From: WTFV01 sp965203525
Lineage (GTDB): Bacteria > Acidobacteriota > Vicinamibacteria > Vicinamibacterales > UBA8438
NCBI GenBank assembly: GCA_965203525.1
Contig: OZ241898.1
Coordinates: 2,728,001 to 2,792,000, forward strand
Reading direction: 5' to 3'
Length of the DNA: 64,000 nt
Shown: positions 23,939-32,546 of the stretch, piece by piece
Layout: every line of letters starts with the position of its first letter
Numbering within the stretch: the first letter of the stretch is position 1
Translations under genes and position numbers: made by a program
Notes under the pieces: generated by a model
What the model saw: the letters and a program-made list of their open reading frames with translations, nothing else
The model's database searches: none
What the model was told of the DNA's origin: nothing

Positions 23939-25591
23939 TCATCGCGCCAGGGCCGGCGTGGTCCGCGGCGGCTCGCGGCGCCCGGTGCCCTGCTCGTAGG
24001 CGTAGCCCAGCTCGAGCAGGGCGGCCTCGGTGAACGGCCGGCCCAGCATCTCGAGTCCGACCGGCAGGCCGTCGGCGGTCAGGCCGGCCGGCAGGGTCAG
24101 CGCCGGAAACCCGGTGGCGGGGCTGAGGAAGCGGTTGTTGCCGCGCGCGTACCCGTCCTGGGTGTTCGCGTTGGTGAGGGCGTCGGGCGCAATCACGGTC
24201 GGCTGGTGGTCGAACGTGGCGTAGACCAGCGCGTCGAGCCGGTTCTCGGCCATCGCGGCCAGCACGCTGCGCCGCAGCTTCTCGCGGGCGTCGAGGATCG
24301 CCAGGTAGCCCGGGTCGCCGGTCGACCGGCCCACCACGTTGAGGAGGCCGCGCGCCCGCCAGGGGGTGACGACGCCCGACACCAGGATGCCGCGGAGCGT
24401 CCTGACCGGCGCGTTCTCGTGTTCGGCCAGATAGGCGTTCATCGCCGCCTCGGTCTCGAAGTTGTTGGCGACGTACGTCCGTTGCGCCGCTTCGAGGCCG
24501 GGGACCTCCACCGGATCGACGACGGCGGCGCCGAGCGCCCGGAGGTCGGCCAGGGCCCGGTCGACGACGGCCCGCACCTGCCGGTAGTCGTCCGAGTCCG
24601 GATCGGTCTTCGGATCCATCGCCGCGCGGATGACGCCGACGCGGGCGCCGCGCAGCCCCCCGGCGTCGAGGCCGGCGGCATAGGACTGGGGCACGTGTCC
24701 GACGGCGTAGGCGGTGATCGGGTCGTCGGCGTCGTAGCCGGCGATGGCGTCGAGCAGGAGCGCCGCGTCGCGGACCGTGCGGGTCATCGGGCCGAGGGTG
24801 TCGCTGGACGGATTGGCCGGCATCATCCCGTGGCGGCTGACCAGGGGCAGGGTGGGGCGCAGGCCGACGAGCGCGTGGACCGCGGCCGGACCGCGGATGG
24901 ACCCGCCGGTGTCCTCGCCGATGCCGACCATCCCGAAGTTGGCCGCGACCCCGGCGCCGGTGCCGCCGGACGAGCCGCTCGGGTTGCGCGTCGGGTCGTA
25001 GGCGTTGCGGATGATCCCGAACGCGGAGCCGACGTAGCGCGACGCGAACTCGCCCATGTTGGTCTTGGCCAGGACGAGGGCGCCCGCCGCGCGCATCCGG
25101 ACGACGATGGTGGCGTCGCGTTGCGGCACGAAGCCCTCGAACAGCGCCGAGCCGTAGGTGGTCGGCATGCCGCGCATCTCCACCTGGTCCTTCAGCAGCA
25201 CGGGGATGCAGTGCAGCGGGCCGACCGGCCCCGACTCGGCGTAGGCCGCGTCGAGCGCGCCGGCCCGCTCCAGCGCGCGGGGGTTGACCGCCTGGACGGC
25301 GTTCAGGGCCGGGCCGCGCTGGTCGTACGCCTCGATGCGGTCGACGTACCGCTGCACCAGCCCGCGGCAGGTCAGCGCGCCGGAGGCGAACGCCGCGTGC
25401 ACGTCGTCGATCGTCGCTTCGAGAAGCCGGAAGCCCTGCGCGCCGGCGGCGGCCGGGAGCAGCAGCCAGACAGCCGCCGCCGCCGCCCGCCACGCCCCGC
25501 GCCTCGCTCCCCCGCGCTTCCGGCAGGTTGCCGGCCGGCTCCGGGAACGGGCCGTTCCCGGAACCGCCGCCGTCCGTCTGATTCGCGTCAC
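23939..25591 (-). CDS. Secreted amidase-signature hydrolase
   Basis: 550 residues. A basic N-terminus leads to a signal sequence (WRAAAAAVWLLLPAAAGAQG, about residues 34-53). The amidase-signature core follows: catalytic Lys in CIPVLLKDQVEMRGMPTT (about residue 131), the Gly-Ser-rich segment NPSGSSGGTGAGVAANFG (about 204-221) and GEDTGGSIRGPA with the cis-Ser and nucleophile Ser (about 226-237). These enzymes cleave amide bonds by a Ser-cisSer-Lys triad. The substrate is unknown. GTG 25591 is preceded by GGAGGA five bases away. It is followed closely by the ABC exporter genes. Confidence 0.92.
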   Translation of the reverse strand: MTRIRRTAAVPGTARSRSRPATCRKRGGARRGAWRAAAAAVWLLLPAAAGAQGFRLLEATIDDVHAAFASGALTCRGLVQRYVDRIEAYDQRGPALNAVQAVNPRALERAGALDAAYAESGPVGPLHCIPVLLKDQVEMRGMPTTYGSALFEGFVPQRDATIVVRMRAAGALVLAKTNMGEFASRYVGSAFGIIRNAYDPTRNPSGSSGGTGAGVAANFGMVGIGEDTGGSIRGPAAVHALVGLRPTLPLVSRHGMMPANPSSDTLGPMTRTVRDAALLLDAIAGYDADDPITAYAVGHVPQSYAAGLDAGGLRGARVGVIRAAMDPKTDPDSDDYRQVRAVVDRALADLRALGAAVVDPVEVPGLEAAQRTYVANNFETEAAMNAYLAEHENAPVRTLRGILVSGVVTPWRARGLLNVVGRSTGDPGYLAILDAREKLRRSVLAAMAENRLDALVYATFDHQPTVIAPDALTNANTQDGYARGNNRFLSPATGFPALTLPAGLTADGLPVGLEMLGRPFTEAALLELGYAYEQGTGRREPPRTTPALAR

Positions 25592-25598
25592 GGTTCCT

Positions 25599-25670
25599 CC
25601 CCCGGCCGGCTTCCTCGCCGGCTCCGGGGGACTATGGCGCGGGCGGAGCGTGTTGGCAAGCGCCGCGGGC
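25599..25670. repeat. Dispersed repeat upstream of the amidase gene, second copy at 39473
   Basis: A block of about 70 bases with a GC hairpin-like part (cccccggccggc ... ccggctccggggg) followed by gggcggagcgtgttggcaag. A near-identical copy stands at 39473-39540 next to a gene fragment. Here it lies just upstream of the amidase start and may carry its promoter. Confidence 0.8.
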
Positions 25671-25693
25671 CGCCGGCGCGGTCCCGGACCCGG

Positions 25694-26266
25694 CTACCGC
25701 TCGGCGGCCGGTTCGGCCGCGGCGCGCGGGATGAGGGCGGCCACGGTTGCCCGCAAGTCGTCGATGCGCTCGCCGGTCTGGGTGATGCGGTGATCGAGAT
25801 GGGCTCGCAGGTCGTCGATCCGTTTGCCGGTCTGCGCGTGCGTGCCGTCGATGCGCTGGTCGAGACGGGCGTGCCCCTCCCGCATCTCCGTGCGCAGGTC
25901 GCCGATGCGTGCGTGCGTGCCGTCGATGTGTTTGCCGGTCTGCGCGTGCGTGTCGTCGATCCGTTTGCCGGTCTGCGCGTGCGCCTCGCGGTTCTCGGCT
26001 TGCGTGTCGTCGATCCGTTTGCCGGTCTGCGCGTGCGCCTCGCGGTTCTCGGCCTGCGTGTCGTCGATGCGCTGGTCGAGACGGGCGTACCCCGCCCGCA
26101 TCTCCGTGCGCAGGTCGTCGATGCGCTGGTCGAGACGGGCAAACCCCGCCCGCATCTCCGTGCGCAGGTCGTCGATGCGTTTGCCGGTGTCGCGCTTGAC
26201 GTCCCGGAACAGGCCGACCATCAACGCGGCCAATGCGACGAATCCGCTGATCAACGTCCAGTCCAT
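25694..26266 (-). CDS. Membrane-anchored coiled-coil protein built of 7/11/18-residue repeats
   Basis: 190 residues. A short N-terminal helix (WTLISGFVALAALMVGLF, residues 3-20) anchors a long coiled coil. The rod consists of recurring units starting R-I-D: RIDDLRTEMRAGFARLDQ, RIDDLRTEMRAGYARLDQ, RIDDTQAENREAHAQTGK twice, then 11-residue RIDDTHAQTGK-type units and 7-residue pieces near the end. Unit lengths of 18 (11+7), 11 and 7 fit hendecad and heptad coiled-coil geometry. Function is unknown; a similar fragment lies upstream at about 26530-26744. ATG 26266 places the anchor at the N-terminus. Confidence 0.75.
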   Translation of the reverse strand: MDWTLISGFVALAALMVGLFRDVKRDTGKRIDDLRTEMRAGFARLDQRIDDLRTEMRAGYARLDQRIDDTQAENREAHAQTGKRIDDTQAENREAHAQTGKRIDDTHAQTGKHIDGTHARIGDLRTEMREGHARLDQRIDGTHAQTGKRIDDLRAHLDHRITQTGERIDDLRATVAALIPRAAAEPAAER

Positions 26267-26529
26267 GTCGGTATCGCAGGTCGGCCCCGGCCGTCTTTCA
26301 ACCCGCCCGGCGACGCCGGGGCGTGACCGCCTCCCACGGCGATGGGAGCAAGAAGAATGCCATCTTCCTGGTCCAGGCAAAGGCGCGGGACCGGAACCGC
26401 CGTATCCGCGTAGAGGATGGCGCGGGTCTCCTGGAGCCGGCGTCGACGCCCCGCGGCCGGGGCCCGAACCCCGTCGCCGGGCGGCCGGGTCGGGCCGCGG
26501 CCCGTGGAAGACGGCAACCGCGGTTGCCG

Positions 26530-26744
26530 CGCACGCCGTCGATCCACGTGCCGGTTCGGGCGTGCGCCTCCCGGTTCTCGGCGCGTGAATCGCCGATTCG
26601 TCCGCTGAAGTCCAACCCGAGTGCGCCGCACGCCGTCCCGGACGTCCAGGAACGGCCCGGCCTCGACGCCGCCGGCGCGGCGAAACCGCCCGTCGGCCTG
26701 TCCATCATCGGCATCGTAGGCCGGCCCGAGCCGTATTTCAACTG
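26530..26744 (-). pseudogene. Decayed paralogue of the coiled-coil protein gene
   Basis: On the minus strand one frame retains SRAENREAHARTGTWIDG, clearly derived from the AENREAHAQTGKRIDD unit of the neighbouring gene, and its upstream DNA resembles the upstream DNA of that gene (the ...ggccg..gt.tttcaac... block at about 26285 and 26730). The membrane anchor is gone and the frame is broken. The rest of the 670-base gap 26267-26936 holds GC-rich sequence without a supported gene. Confidence 0.5.
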
Positions 26745-26840
26745 ACCGCCGTCGCATCCGGCCGCTCCGGGCGCTTCTCGCATCGGATTGCGCGCCCGTG
26801 TACGATCCACGGCACAGGCGGTCCGCCCATCGAACCGGGC

Positions 26841-26945
26841 GGCGGCCGGCGCCGCGGAGCCCGATGACGACCCGACGATCATGCCGAGCGCGGCGACGTC
26901 GGCAGCCGCGCGTGGCGGCCGGCGCCGCGGAGCCCGATGACGACC
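26841..26945. repeat. 73-bp duplication of the hsdM start region
   Basis: ggcggccggcgccgcggagc followed by ccgatgacgacc occurs at 26841 and 26914. Both copies hold an ATG (26864 and 26937); the second is the hsdM start. The offset is 73, so the upstream ATG is out of frame with hsdM. Confidence 0.93.
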
Positions 26946-28943
26946 AGCAACGCCGACCTGCACTGGATCGCGAACTACATCTGGGGCATCGCCGACGACG
27001 TGCTGCGCGACCTGTACGTGCGCGGCAAGTACCGCGACGTCATCCTGCCGATGACCGTGCTGCGGCGGCTCGACGCGGTGCTCGAAGGCGGCAAGCAGGC
27101 GGTGCTCGACATGAAGGCGGTGCTCGACGCGGCCGGCGTCGTCGAGCAGGACCCGGCGTTGCGGCAGGCGGCGGGACAGGCGTTCTACAACACGTCGCGG
27201 TTCACCCTGCGCGACCTGCGGGCCCGCGCCGGCCGGCAGCAGCTCGAGGCCGACTTCCGCGACTACCTCGACGGGTTCTCGCCCAACGTGCAGGAGATCC
27301 TCGACAACTTCGAGTTCCGCAACCAGATCCCGCGGCTCTCGCGGGCCGACGCCCTCGGCACGCTGATCGAACGGCTGACCGCGCCCGACGTCAACCTGGG
27401 CCCCGCCCCGGTGCGGGACGCCGACGGCTCGGTCCGGCAGCCCGGCCTCGACAACCACGGCATGGGCTCGATCTTCGAAGAGCTGGTGCGGCGCTTCAAC
27501 GAGGAGAACAACGAAGAGGCGGGCGAGCACTGGACGCCGCGCGACGCCGTGCGGCTGATGGCGCAGCTCGTCTTCCTGCCCGTCGCCGGCGCCGTCCGGT
27601 CGGGCACCTATCTGCTCTACGACGGCGCCTGCGGCACCGGCGGCATGCTGACGGTGGCCGAGGAGACGCTGCGGCAGATCGCGGCCGAGCACGGCAAGCA
27701 GGTCTCCACCCACCTCTACGGCCAGGAGATCAACGCCGAAACCTGCGCCATCTGCAAGGCCGACCTGCTGCTGAAGGGCGAGGGCGAGGCCGCCGACAAC
27801 GTCGTGGGGGGGCCGGAGCACTCGACCCTCGCCAACGACGCCTTCCCGGCGCGCGAGTTCGACTTCATGCTCTCCAACCCGCCCTACGGCAAGAGCTGGA
27901 AGACCGACCTCGAGCGCATGGGCGGCAAGCAGGCGATGCGCGACCCGCGCTTCGTCATCGAGCACGCGGGCGACCCCGAATACTCCCTGGTCACGCGCTC
28001 CAGCGACGGCCAGATGCTCTTCCTCGCCAACAAGCTGTCCAAGATGAAGCGGCGCACCCGGCTCGGCAGCCGCATCGCCGAGGTGCACAACGGCAGCTCG
28101 CTGTTCACCGGCGACGCCGGACAGGGCGAGAGCAACATCCGCCGCTGGATCATCGAAAACGACTGGCTGGAGGCGATCGTCGCCCTGCCGCTCAACCTGT
28201 TCTACAACACCGGCATCGCCACCTACGTCTGGGTGCTCACCAACCGCAAGCCCGAGCCGCGCCGGGGCAAGGTGCAGTTGATCGACGCCACGAAGTGGTA
28301 CCGGCCCCTGCGCAAGAACCTGGGCAAGAAGAACTGCGAGCTCGGCGACGGCGACGTCGCCCGCATCTGCGACACCTTCCTCGCCTTCGAAGAGACCGCG
28401 CAGAGCCGCATCTTCGACAACGCCGCCTTCGGCTACTGGAAAGTGACCGTCGAGCGGCCCCTGCGCATCGAGGGCGCGGACCCGGACCGCGTCTACCGGC
28501 CGGCCGAGATCAGGGAACTGAAGGAGAAGGGCAAGCGGAGCGAGACCGCCCCGCCCGTCATCCGCAAGGTCCACAAGCGGGGCGCGCGGGCCGCCCCGCT
28601 GCACGGCCGGTTCCCGTCCGCCGTCGACGGGCGCCCCGCCGTGGTCGAGTACGAGCCGGACGGCGGCCTGCGCGACACCGAGCAGATCCCGCTGCAGGAG
28701 GAGGGCGGCATCGAGGCGTTCCTGCGCCGCGAGGTCCTGCCGTACGCCGCCGACGCCTGGTACCGGCCCGACGCCGTGAAGGTGGGCTACGAGATCAGCT
28801 TCACCCGCTGGTTCCACAAGCCGCCGCCGATGCGGACCCTGGCCGAGATCCGCGCCGACGTCCTGGCGCTGGAGAAGGAGACCGAGGGGCTGCTGGCGGA
28901 GATCGTCGGCGGCGGAGGGCGCGCGGACGGGGGGAAGCGATGA
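26937..28943 (+). CDS. hsdM: Type I restriction-modification N6-adenine methyltransferase subunit
   Basis: 668 residues. The N-terminal HsdM helical domain (ADLHWIANYIWGIADDVLRD, then KYRDVILPMTVLRRLDAVLE) is followed by the methylase: LYDGACGTGGMLTVAEE (SAM-binding motif I, about residues 226-242) and DFMLSNPPYGKSWK (catalytic NPPY, about 308-321). With the HsdS subunit it methylates adenine in the recognition site and, with HsdR, forms the restriction complex. First gene of a ten-gene operon ending with hsdR. A TACGAT -10-like box lies near 26801. Confidence 0.96.
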   Translation: MTTSNADLHWIANYIWGIADDVLRDLYVRGKYRDVILPMTVLRRLDAVLEGGKQAVLDMKAVLDAAGVVEQDPALRQAAGQAFYNTSRFTLRDLRARAGRQQLEADFRDYLDGFSPNVQEILDNFEFRNQIPRLSRADALGTLIERLTAPDVNLGPAPVRDADGSVRQPGLDNHGMGSIFEELVRRFNEENNEEAGEHWTPRDAVRLMAQLVFLPVAGAVRSGTYLLYDGACGTGGMLTVAEETLRQIAAEHGKQVSTHLYGQEINAETCAICKADLLLKGEGEAADNVVGGPEHSTLANDAFPAREFDFMLSNPPYGKSWKTDLERMGGKQAMRDPRFVIEHAGDPEYSLVTRSSDGQMLFLANKLSKMKRRTRLGSRIAEVHNGSSLFTGDAGQGESNIRRWIIENDWLEAIVALPLNLFYNTGIATYVWVLTNRKPEPRRGKVQLIDATKWYRPLRKNLGKKNCELGDGDVARICDTFLAFEETAQSRIFDNAAFGYWKVTVERPLRIEGADPDRVYRPAEIRELKEKGKRSETAPPVIRKVHKRGARAAPLHGRFPSAVDGRPAVVEYEPDGGLRDTEQIPLQEEGGIEAFLRREVLPYAADAWYRPDAVKVGYEISFTRWFHKPPPMRTLAEIRADVLALEKETEGLLAEIVGGGGRADGGKR

Positions 28944-28996
28944 CGGCGGAGAGGGGGAGGCGGGCTGACGTGGAGGGAGCCATCGGAGGGAAGGTC

Positions 28997-29230
28997 ATGA
29001 CCGAGATCATCTTCGAGGTCACCGAGGACGAGCTGGACGGCGGATACTCGGCCAGCGCACTCGGCTACGGCATCCACACCCAGGGGGAGGATTGGGCCGA
29101 CCTGAAGGAGATGGCGAGAGACGCGGTGCTCTGCTACTTCGACGAAGACCGCGTTCCGAAAACGATCAGACTCCGTCTCGTGCGGGACGAGGCTGTCGCC
29201 GTACGGAAGCCAGGCGGAGGATGCTCTTGA
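28997..29230 (+). CDS. HicB-like small protein, toxin partner absent
   Basis: 77 residues: EIIFEVTEDELDGGYSASAL, GYGIHTQGEDWADLKEMARD and AVLCYFDE, the alpha-beta pattern of HicB-type (DUF1902/RNase H-like) antitoxins often mislabelled as 2-oxoisovalerate dehydrogenase. Such proteins usually sit next to a HicA-type RNase (about 60-80 residues with a GSHxxY or similar motif); none is present in the flanking sequence. GGAGGG seven bases before the ATG supports the start. Its end overlaps the next gene by 10 bases, so it belongs to the operon. It may have a regulatory role here. Confidence 0.7.
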   Translation: MTEIIFEVTEDELDGGYSASALGYGIHTQGEDWADLKEMARDAVLCYFDEDRVPKTIRLRLVRDEAVAVRKPGGGCS

Positions 29231-30252
29231 AGACACGACACGAGCTGCTGGATTCCATCGCCGACACCATCAAGGACTACCGCGCCCGCGATCTGCCCGC
29301 GCCGACGCCGGATCACGTGGACAGGTGGATCCGTCAGTTCGGAGCCGACGTTCAATTGCCGATGCTGCGCGAGATGGACCATGTCTTGCGCCAGACCTAC
29401 TTTTCGGAGTCCAGCGTGCGGCGGTTCTTCGACAGGGTAATTGAAAGCCGACGACTCGCCGGTAACGAGCCGCGGGAATTCTGGCGGGCGGCCCACCTGC
29501 TCGACGTTCAGCAGGATGGAAACAGCCAGTCCGAGATTCGGAAGCTGTTCTCGGACACAATCAAGCAGAAATACGGGTTCGTCGCCGGCGCCGCTGGCGT
29601 CGGGAACGGCGTGTTCGTGTACCTGGACGACGTTCTCTTCAGCGGCGGCCGGGTCGGCACCGATCTGTCGAAATGGATTGCCGGGCAGGCCCCGTCCACC
29701 GCCACGGTGCACGTCGTCACGATCGCCTCGCATCGCTTTGGCGAGTGGAAGTGCAAGGACCGGCTGACGAACGATGCACGCGAGGCAGGCACGAAACTCG
29801 AGCTTCGTCTCTGGGCCGCGCGGCGAGTCGAGAATCGATTGAGTCACCGGGACGATTCCGAGGTATTGTGGCCAACGGTAATACCGGAAGACGCCGCACT
29901 GGCGGAATATCTGACACAGGAAAAGAAATTCCCGTTTCAACCAAGGAAAGCGGGTGGACAGCTACAGTGGTCCGTATTCTCCTCCGAGGACGGACGCCAG
30001 CTATTGGAACGCGAGCTGCTGCTCGCCGGTATGCGCATACGGTCGTTCAGCCAGAATCCAAACCCCGTCATGCGGCCGCTCGGATTCAGCCCGTTCGGCG
30101 TCGGCTTCGGTTCGATGATCGTCACGTACCGCAATTGTCCGAACAACGCGCCGCTGGCCTTGTGGTGGGGCGATCCGGATGCTCACCCGAATCACCCCTT
30201 CTCCCATTGGTATCCGCTCCTGCAGCGACGGACCTACTCGAGGTCGGGATGA
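29221..30252 (+). CDS. Phosphoribosyltransferase-like (PRTase-CE type) protein
   Basis: 343 residues. The core motif VFVYLDDVLFSGGRVGTDLS (about residues 131-150) is the PRPP-binding loop pattern of type I phosphoribosyltransferases (hydrophobic run, D-D, small-Gly). It is followed by VHVVTIASHRFGEW (beta strand and helix). The remaining N- and C-terminal parts are unassigned; the C-terminus (SFSQNPNPVMRPLGFSPFGV, then YRNCPNNAPLALWWG) is typical of PRTase-like proteins found in defence and Ter-type stress operons. The substrate is unknown. ATG 29221 sits directly after GGAGG; TTG 29227 with better spacing is an equally likely start. The stop overlaps the next start (ATGA). Confidence 0.65.
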   Translation: MLLKTRHELLDSIADTIKDYRARDLPAPTPDHVDRWIRQFGADVQLPMLREMDHVLRQTYFSESSVRRFFDRVIESRRLAGNEPREFWRAAHLLDVQQDGNSQSEIRKLFSDTIKQKYGFVAGAAGVGNGVFVYLDDVLFSGGRVGTDLSKWIAGQAPSTATVHVVTIASHRFGEWKCKDRLTNDAREAGTKLELRLWAARRVENRLSHRDDSEVLWPTVIPEDAALAEYLTQEKKFPFQPRKAGGQLQWSVFSSEDGRQLLERELLLAGMRIRSFSQNPNPVMRPLGFSPFGVGFGSMIVTYRNCPNNAPLALWWGDPDAHPNHPFSHWYPLLQRRTYSRSG

Positions 30253-32546
30253 CGGCGCAGCCCCCCCGCGCATCGGATGCGAATCGCGGCCAGATGCGGA
30301 CGTATGCCCGCACGGGCAGCGCCGTTTTCTGCAAGACGAAGGAGCGGTACGGCGGCCTGTCGAACATGGCCGGCGGGTTTCCGCTGTGCGTCAACGGTGT
30401 CCGCATCCGAACGTCCGAGGCTCTCTATCAGGCGTGCCGGTTTCCCCACCGGCCGGAAGTGCAGCGGCTAATCATCGACCAGCGCAGTCCGATGACCGCC
30501 AAGATGAAGGGCAAGCCGCATCGCCACGATTCGCGTGGGGACTGGACTCGGGTGCGCGTCGCCATCATGCGTTGGTGCCTGCGCGTCAAGCTGGCGCAGC
30601 ACTGGGACGCGTTCGGCGAGCTGTTGCGGAGTACGGACGACCGGCCGATCGTCGAGCTGTCTCGCAAGGACGAATTCTGGGGCGCGAAGCCAGTGGACGA
30701 TCGCACGCTCCGCGGCGTGAACGCACTCGGACGATTGCTGATGGAGCTGAGACAGCTCGTCCGGAGCGAGCCGCGCGAGAGCTTCTTGCTGGTCGAGCCT
30801 CTGAAAATACCCGAGTTTCTGCTCAACGGATGCCCGATCGAGCAGGTTGTTGCGGGCGAGTTTTCCCGATTGAAACCGGTCCCGCTCCAACCGGCCAGCC
30901 GCACGTTCCACGTCGTGCCGGCGCCAACTGCCAGGGAGTTACCGCTGGGTGGCTCGTCGCCAAAGGAGGTCCCGTCCGTGCGGGAGGATTCGCCCGAATA
31001 TCTGACGGGAAGCGACTCGGACACCATGCGACCGTATTCCGCCTACCGGGATTCCGGAATCAACTGGCTGGGGGAAGTGCCGGCGCATTGGGACGTGCGG
31101 AGGTTGCGCACCGTCTCAGAAATACGGGTCAGCAACGTCGATAAGCACGTCAAGGATGGTGAACGGCCGGTTCGTCTCTGCAACTACGTCGACGTATACA
31201 AGAATGACCATATCAGACCCGGGATGGAGTTCATGAGAGCGACGGCAACACCAGGAGAGATCGAGCGATTTCATCTTCGGTGCGGCGATGTGCTGATTAC
31301 AAAAGATTCCGAGTCATGGAACGACATCGGCGTACCGGCCCTCGTAGAGAGCACGGAAGACGACATTGTGTGTGGTTATCACTTGGCGTTGCTTCGGCCA
31401 ATTTCCGATTACGTCGGCGGTGGTTATCTGTTCCGCGCTCTGCAAAGCTCCGGAGTTGCGCATCAGCTTCAAGTCGAAGCCAACGGCGTCACGAGATTCG
31501 GACTCACACACGACGGAATCAAGTCGATATGGCTACCCTTGCCATCGCTCGCTGAACAAGTCGCCATCGTCCGCTTCCTCGACCACGTCGACAGCCGCAT
31601 CCGGCGCTACGTCCACGCCAGACAAAAGCTGATCGCCGTGCTGGAGGAGCAGAAGCAGGCTGTCATCCACCACACCGTCACAGGTCGGATCGACGTTCGG
31701 ACAGGTCGGCCGTACCTGAAGTACAAGCCTTCCGGTATAGAGTGGCTGGGGCAGGCGCCGGAACATTGGCGTGTCGCCGCTTTGCGTCATCGGTACTCGC
31801 AATGCCTTGGCAAGATGCTCGACTCCAAACGAATCACCGGCAGCCATTCGCTTCCGTATCTTCGGAACGTTGACGTCCAATGGGATAGGATCAATATCGA
31901 GAACCTCCCCGTCATGGACATAGCGCCGGACGAGTATGAACGTTACACTCTTCGACGCGGCGACCTGCTTGTATGCGAAGGTGGCGAGATGGGCCGCTCC
32001 GCGTTGTGGTCGGGCGAACTGTCCAGGTGCGGCTTCCAGAAGGCGCTGCATCGCCTTCGTCCGCGAAATGCCGGCCAGGACGTGCCCCGTTTCATGCACT
32101 ATGCCCTTCGCGCCGCGGTAAAGGGCAATGCCTTCGACGATGGTCACTTGAGCACCATCGCCCACCTGACGGGCGAGAAATTGAGAACCCACCGGTTTCC
32201 ATTTCCACCCGTGGCGGAGCAAGAGTCGCTGGTGACGTTTCTCGACGGGGAACTGAAGCGGATCGACCGGTCGGTTTCCAGGGTCCGCCGCCAGATCGAA
32301 TTGTTGCAGGAATATCGCACCCGCCTGATCGCCGACGTCGTTGTCGGCAAGCTCGACGTACGCGAAGCGGAGACGGAGCTGCCGGACGTTGATTCCGTTG
32401 GCGTCGAATATGATGGCGGCGATGCGGGCGTTCAGGTAGACGTGTCGGATCCGAAACGAATGACGGCCGGGGCGAAACACGATGCCGCCGCGGACGTCAT
32501 GCCCGACGAGCGGAATCACCCGGCGGGGCGGGAGGAGCGAGCGTGA
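30249..32546 (+). CDS. hsdS: NADAR domain fused to type I restriction specificity subunit HsdS
   Basis: 765 residues in one open frame. Residues about 25-175 are a NADAR (YbiA-like) domain: FCKTKERYGGLSNMAGGFPL, TSEALYQACRFPHRPEVQRL, MTAKMKGKPHR, DEFWGAKPVDDRTLRGVNAL, LGRLLMEL. Residues about 175-258 are a linker. HsdS begins at about residue 260 with PYSAYRDSGINWLGEVPAHW, two target-recognition domains, and the helical spacers EQVAIVRFLDHVDSRIRRYV and EQESLVTFLDGELKRIDRSV. The second half opens with KYKPSGIEWLGQAPEHWRV. NADAR proteins remove ADP-ribose from modified guanine in DNA or act on riboflavin-pathway metabolites; HsdS chooses the DNA site. An in-frame ATG at 31026, at the HsdS start, could also give free HsdS. 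Start ATG overlaps the previous stop (ATGA). Confidence 0.88.
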   Translation: MTAQPPRASDANRGQMRTYARTGSAVFCKTKERYGGLSNMAGGFPLCVNGVRIRTSEALYQACRFPHRPEVQRLIIDQRSPMTAKMKGKPHRHDSRGDWTRVRVAIMRWCLRVKLAQHWDAFGELLRSTDDRPIVELSRKDEFWGAKPVDDRTLRGVNALGRLLMELRQLVRSEPRESFLLVEPLKIPEFLLNGCPIEQVVAGEFSRLKPVPLQPASRTFHVVPAPTARELPLGGSSPKEVPSVREDSPEYLTGSDSDTMRPYSAYRDSGINWLGEVPAHWDVRRLRTVSEIRVSNVDKHVKDGERPVRLCNYVDVYKNDHIRPGMEFMRATATPGEIERFHLRCGDVLITKDSESWNDIGVPALVESTEDDIVCGYHLALLRPISDYVGGGYLFRALQSSGVAHQLQVEANGVTRFGLTHDGIKSIWLPLPSLAEQVAIVRFLDHVDSRIRRYVHARQKLIAVLEEQKQAVIHHTVTGRIDVRTGRPYLKYKPSGIEWLGQAPEHWRVAALRHRYSQCLGKMLDSKRITGSHSLPYLRNVDVQWDRINIENLPVMDIAPDEYERYTLRRGDLLVCEGGEMGRSALWSGELSRCGFQKALHRLRPRNAGQDVPRFMHYALRAAVKGNAFDDGHLSTIAHLTGEKLRTHRFPFPPVAEQESLVTFLDGELKRIDRSVSRVRRQIELLQEYRTRLIADVVVGKLDVREAETELPDVDSVGVEYDGGDAGVQVDVSDPKRMTAGAKHDAAADVMPDERNHPAGREERA

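Noticed and set aside
25750..26190. Possible CRISPR or intergenic repeat array
   Set aside because: The repeats code for regular 18-, 11- and 7-residue coiled-coil units in an open frame, so they belong to a protein.
26298..28817. Long open frame of 839 codons antisense to hsdM
   Set aside because: GC-driven shadow: the composition is His/Arg/Val-rich with no family pattern and it mirrors hsdM codons.
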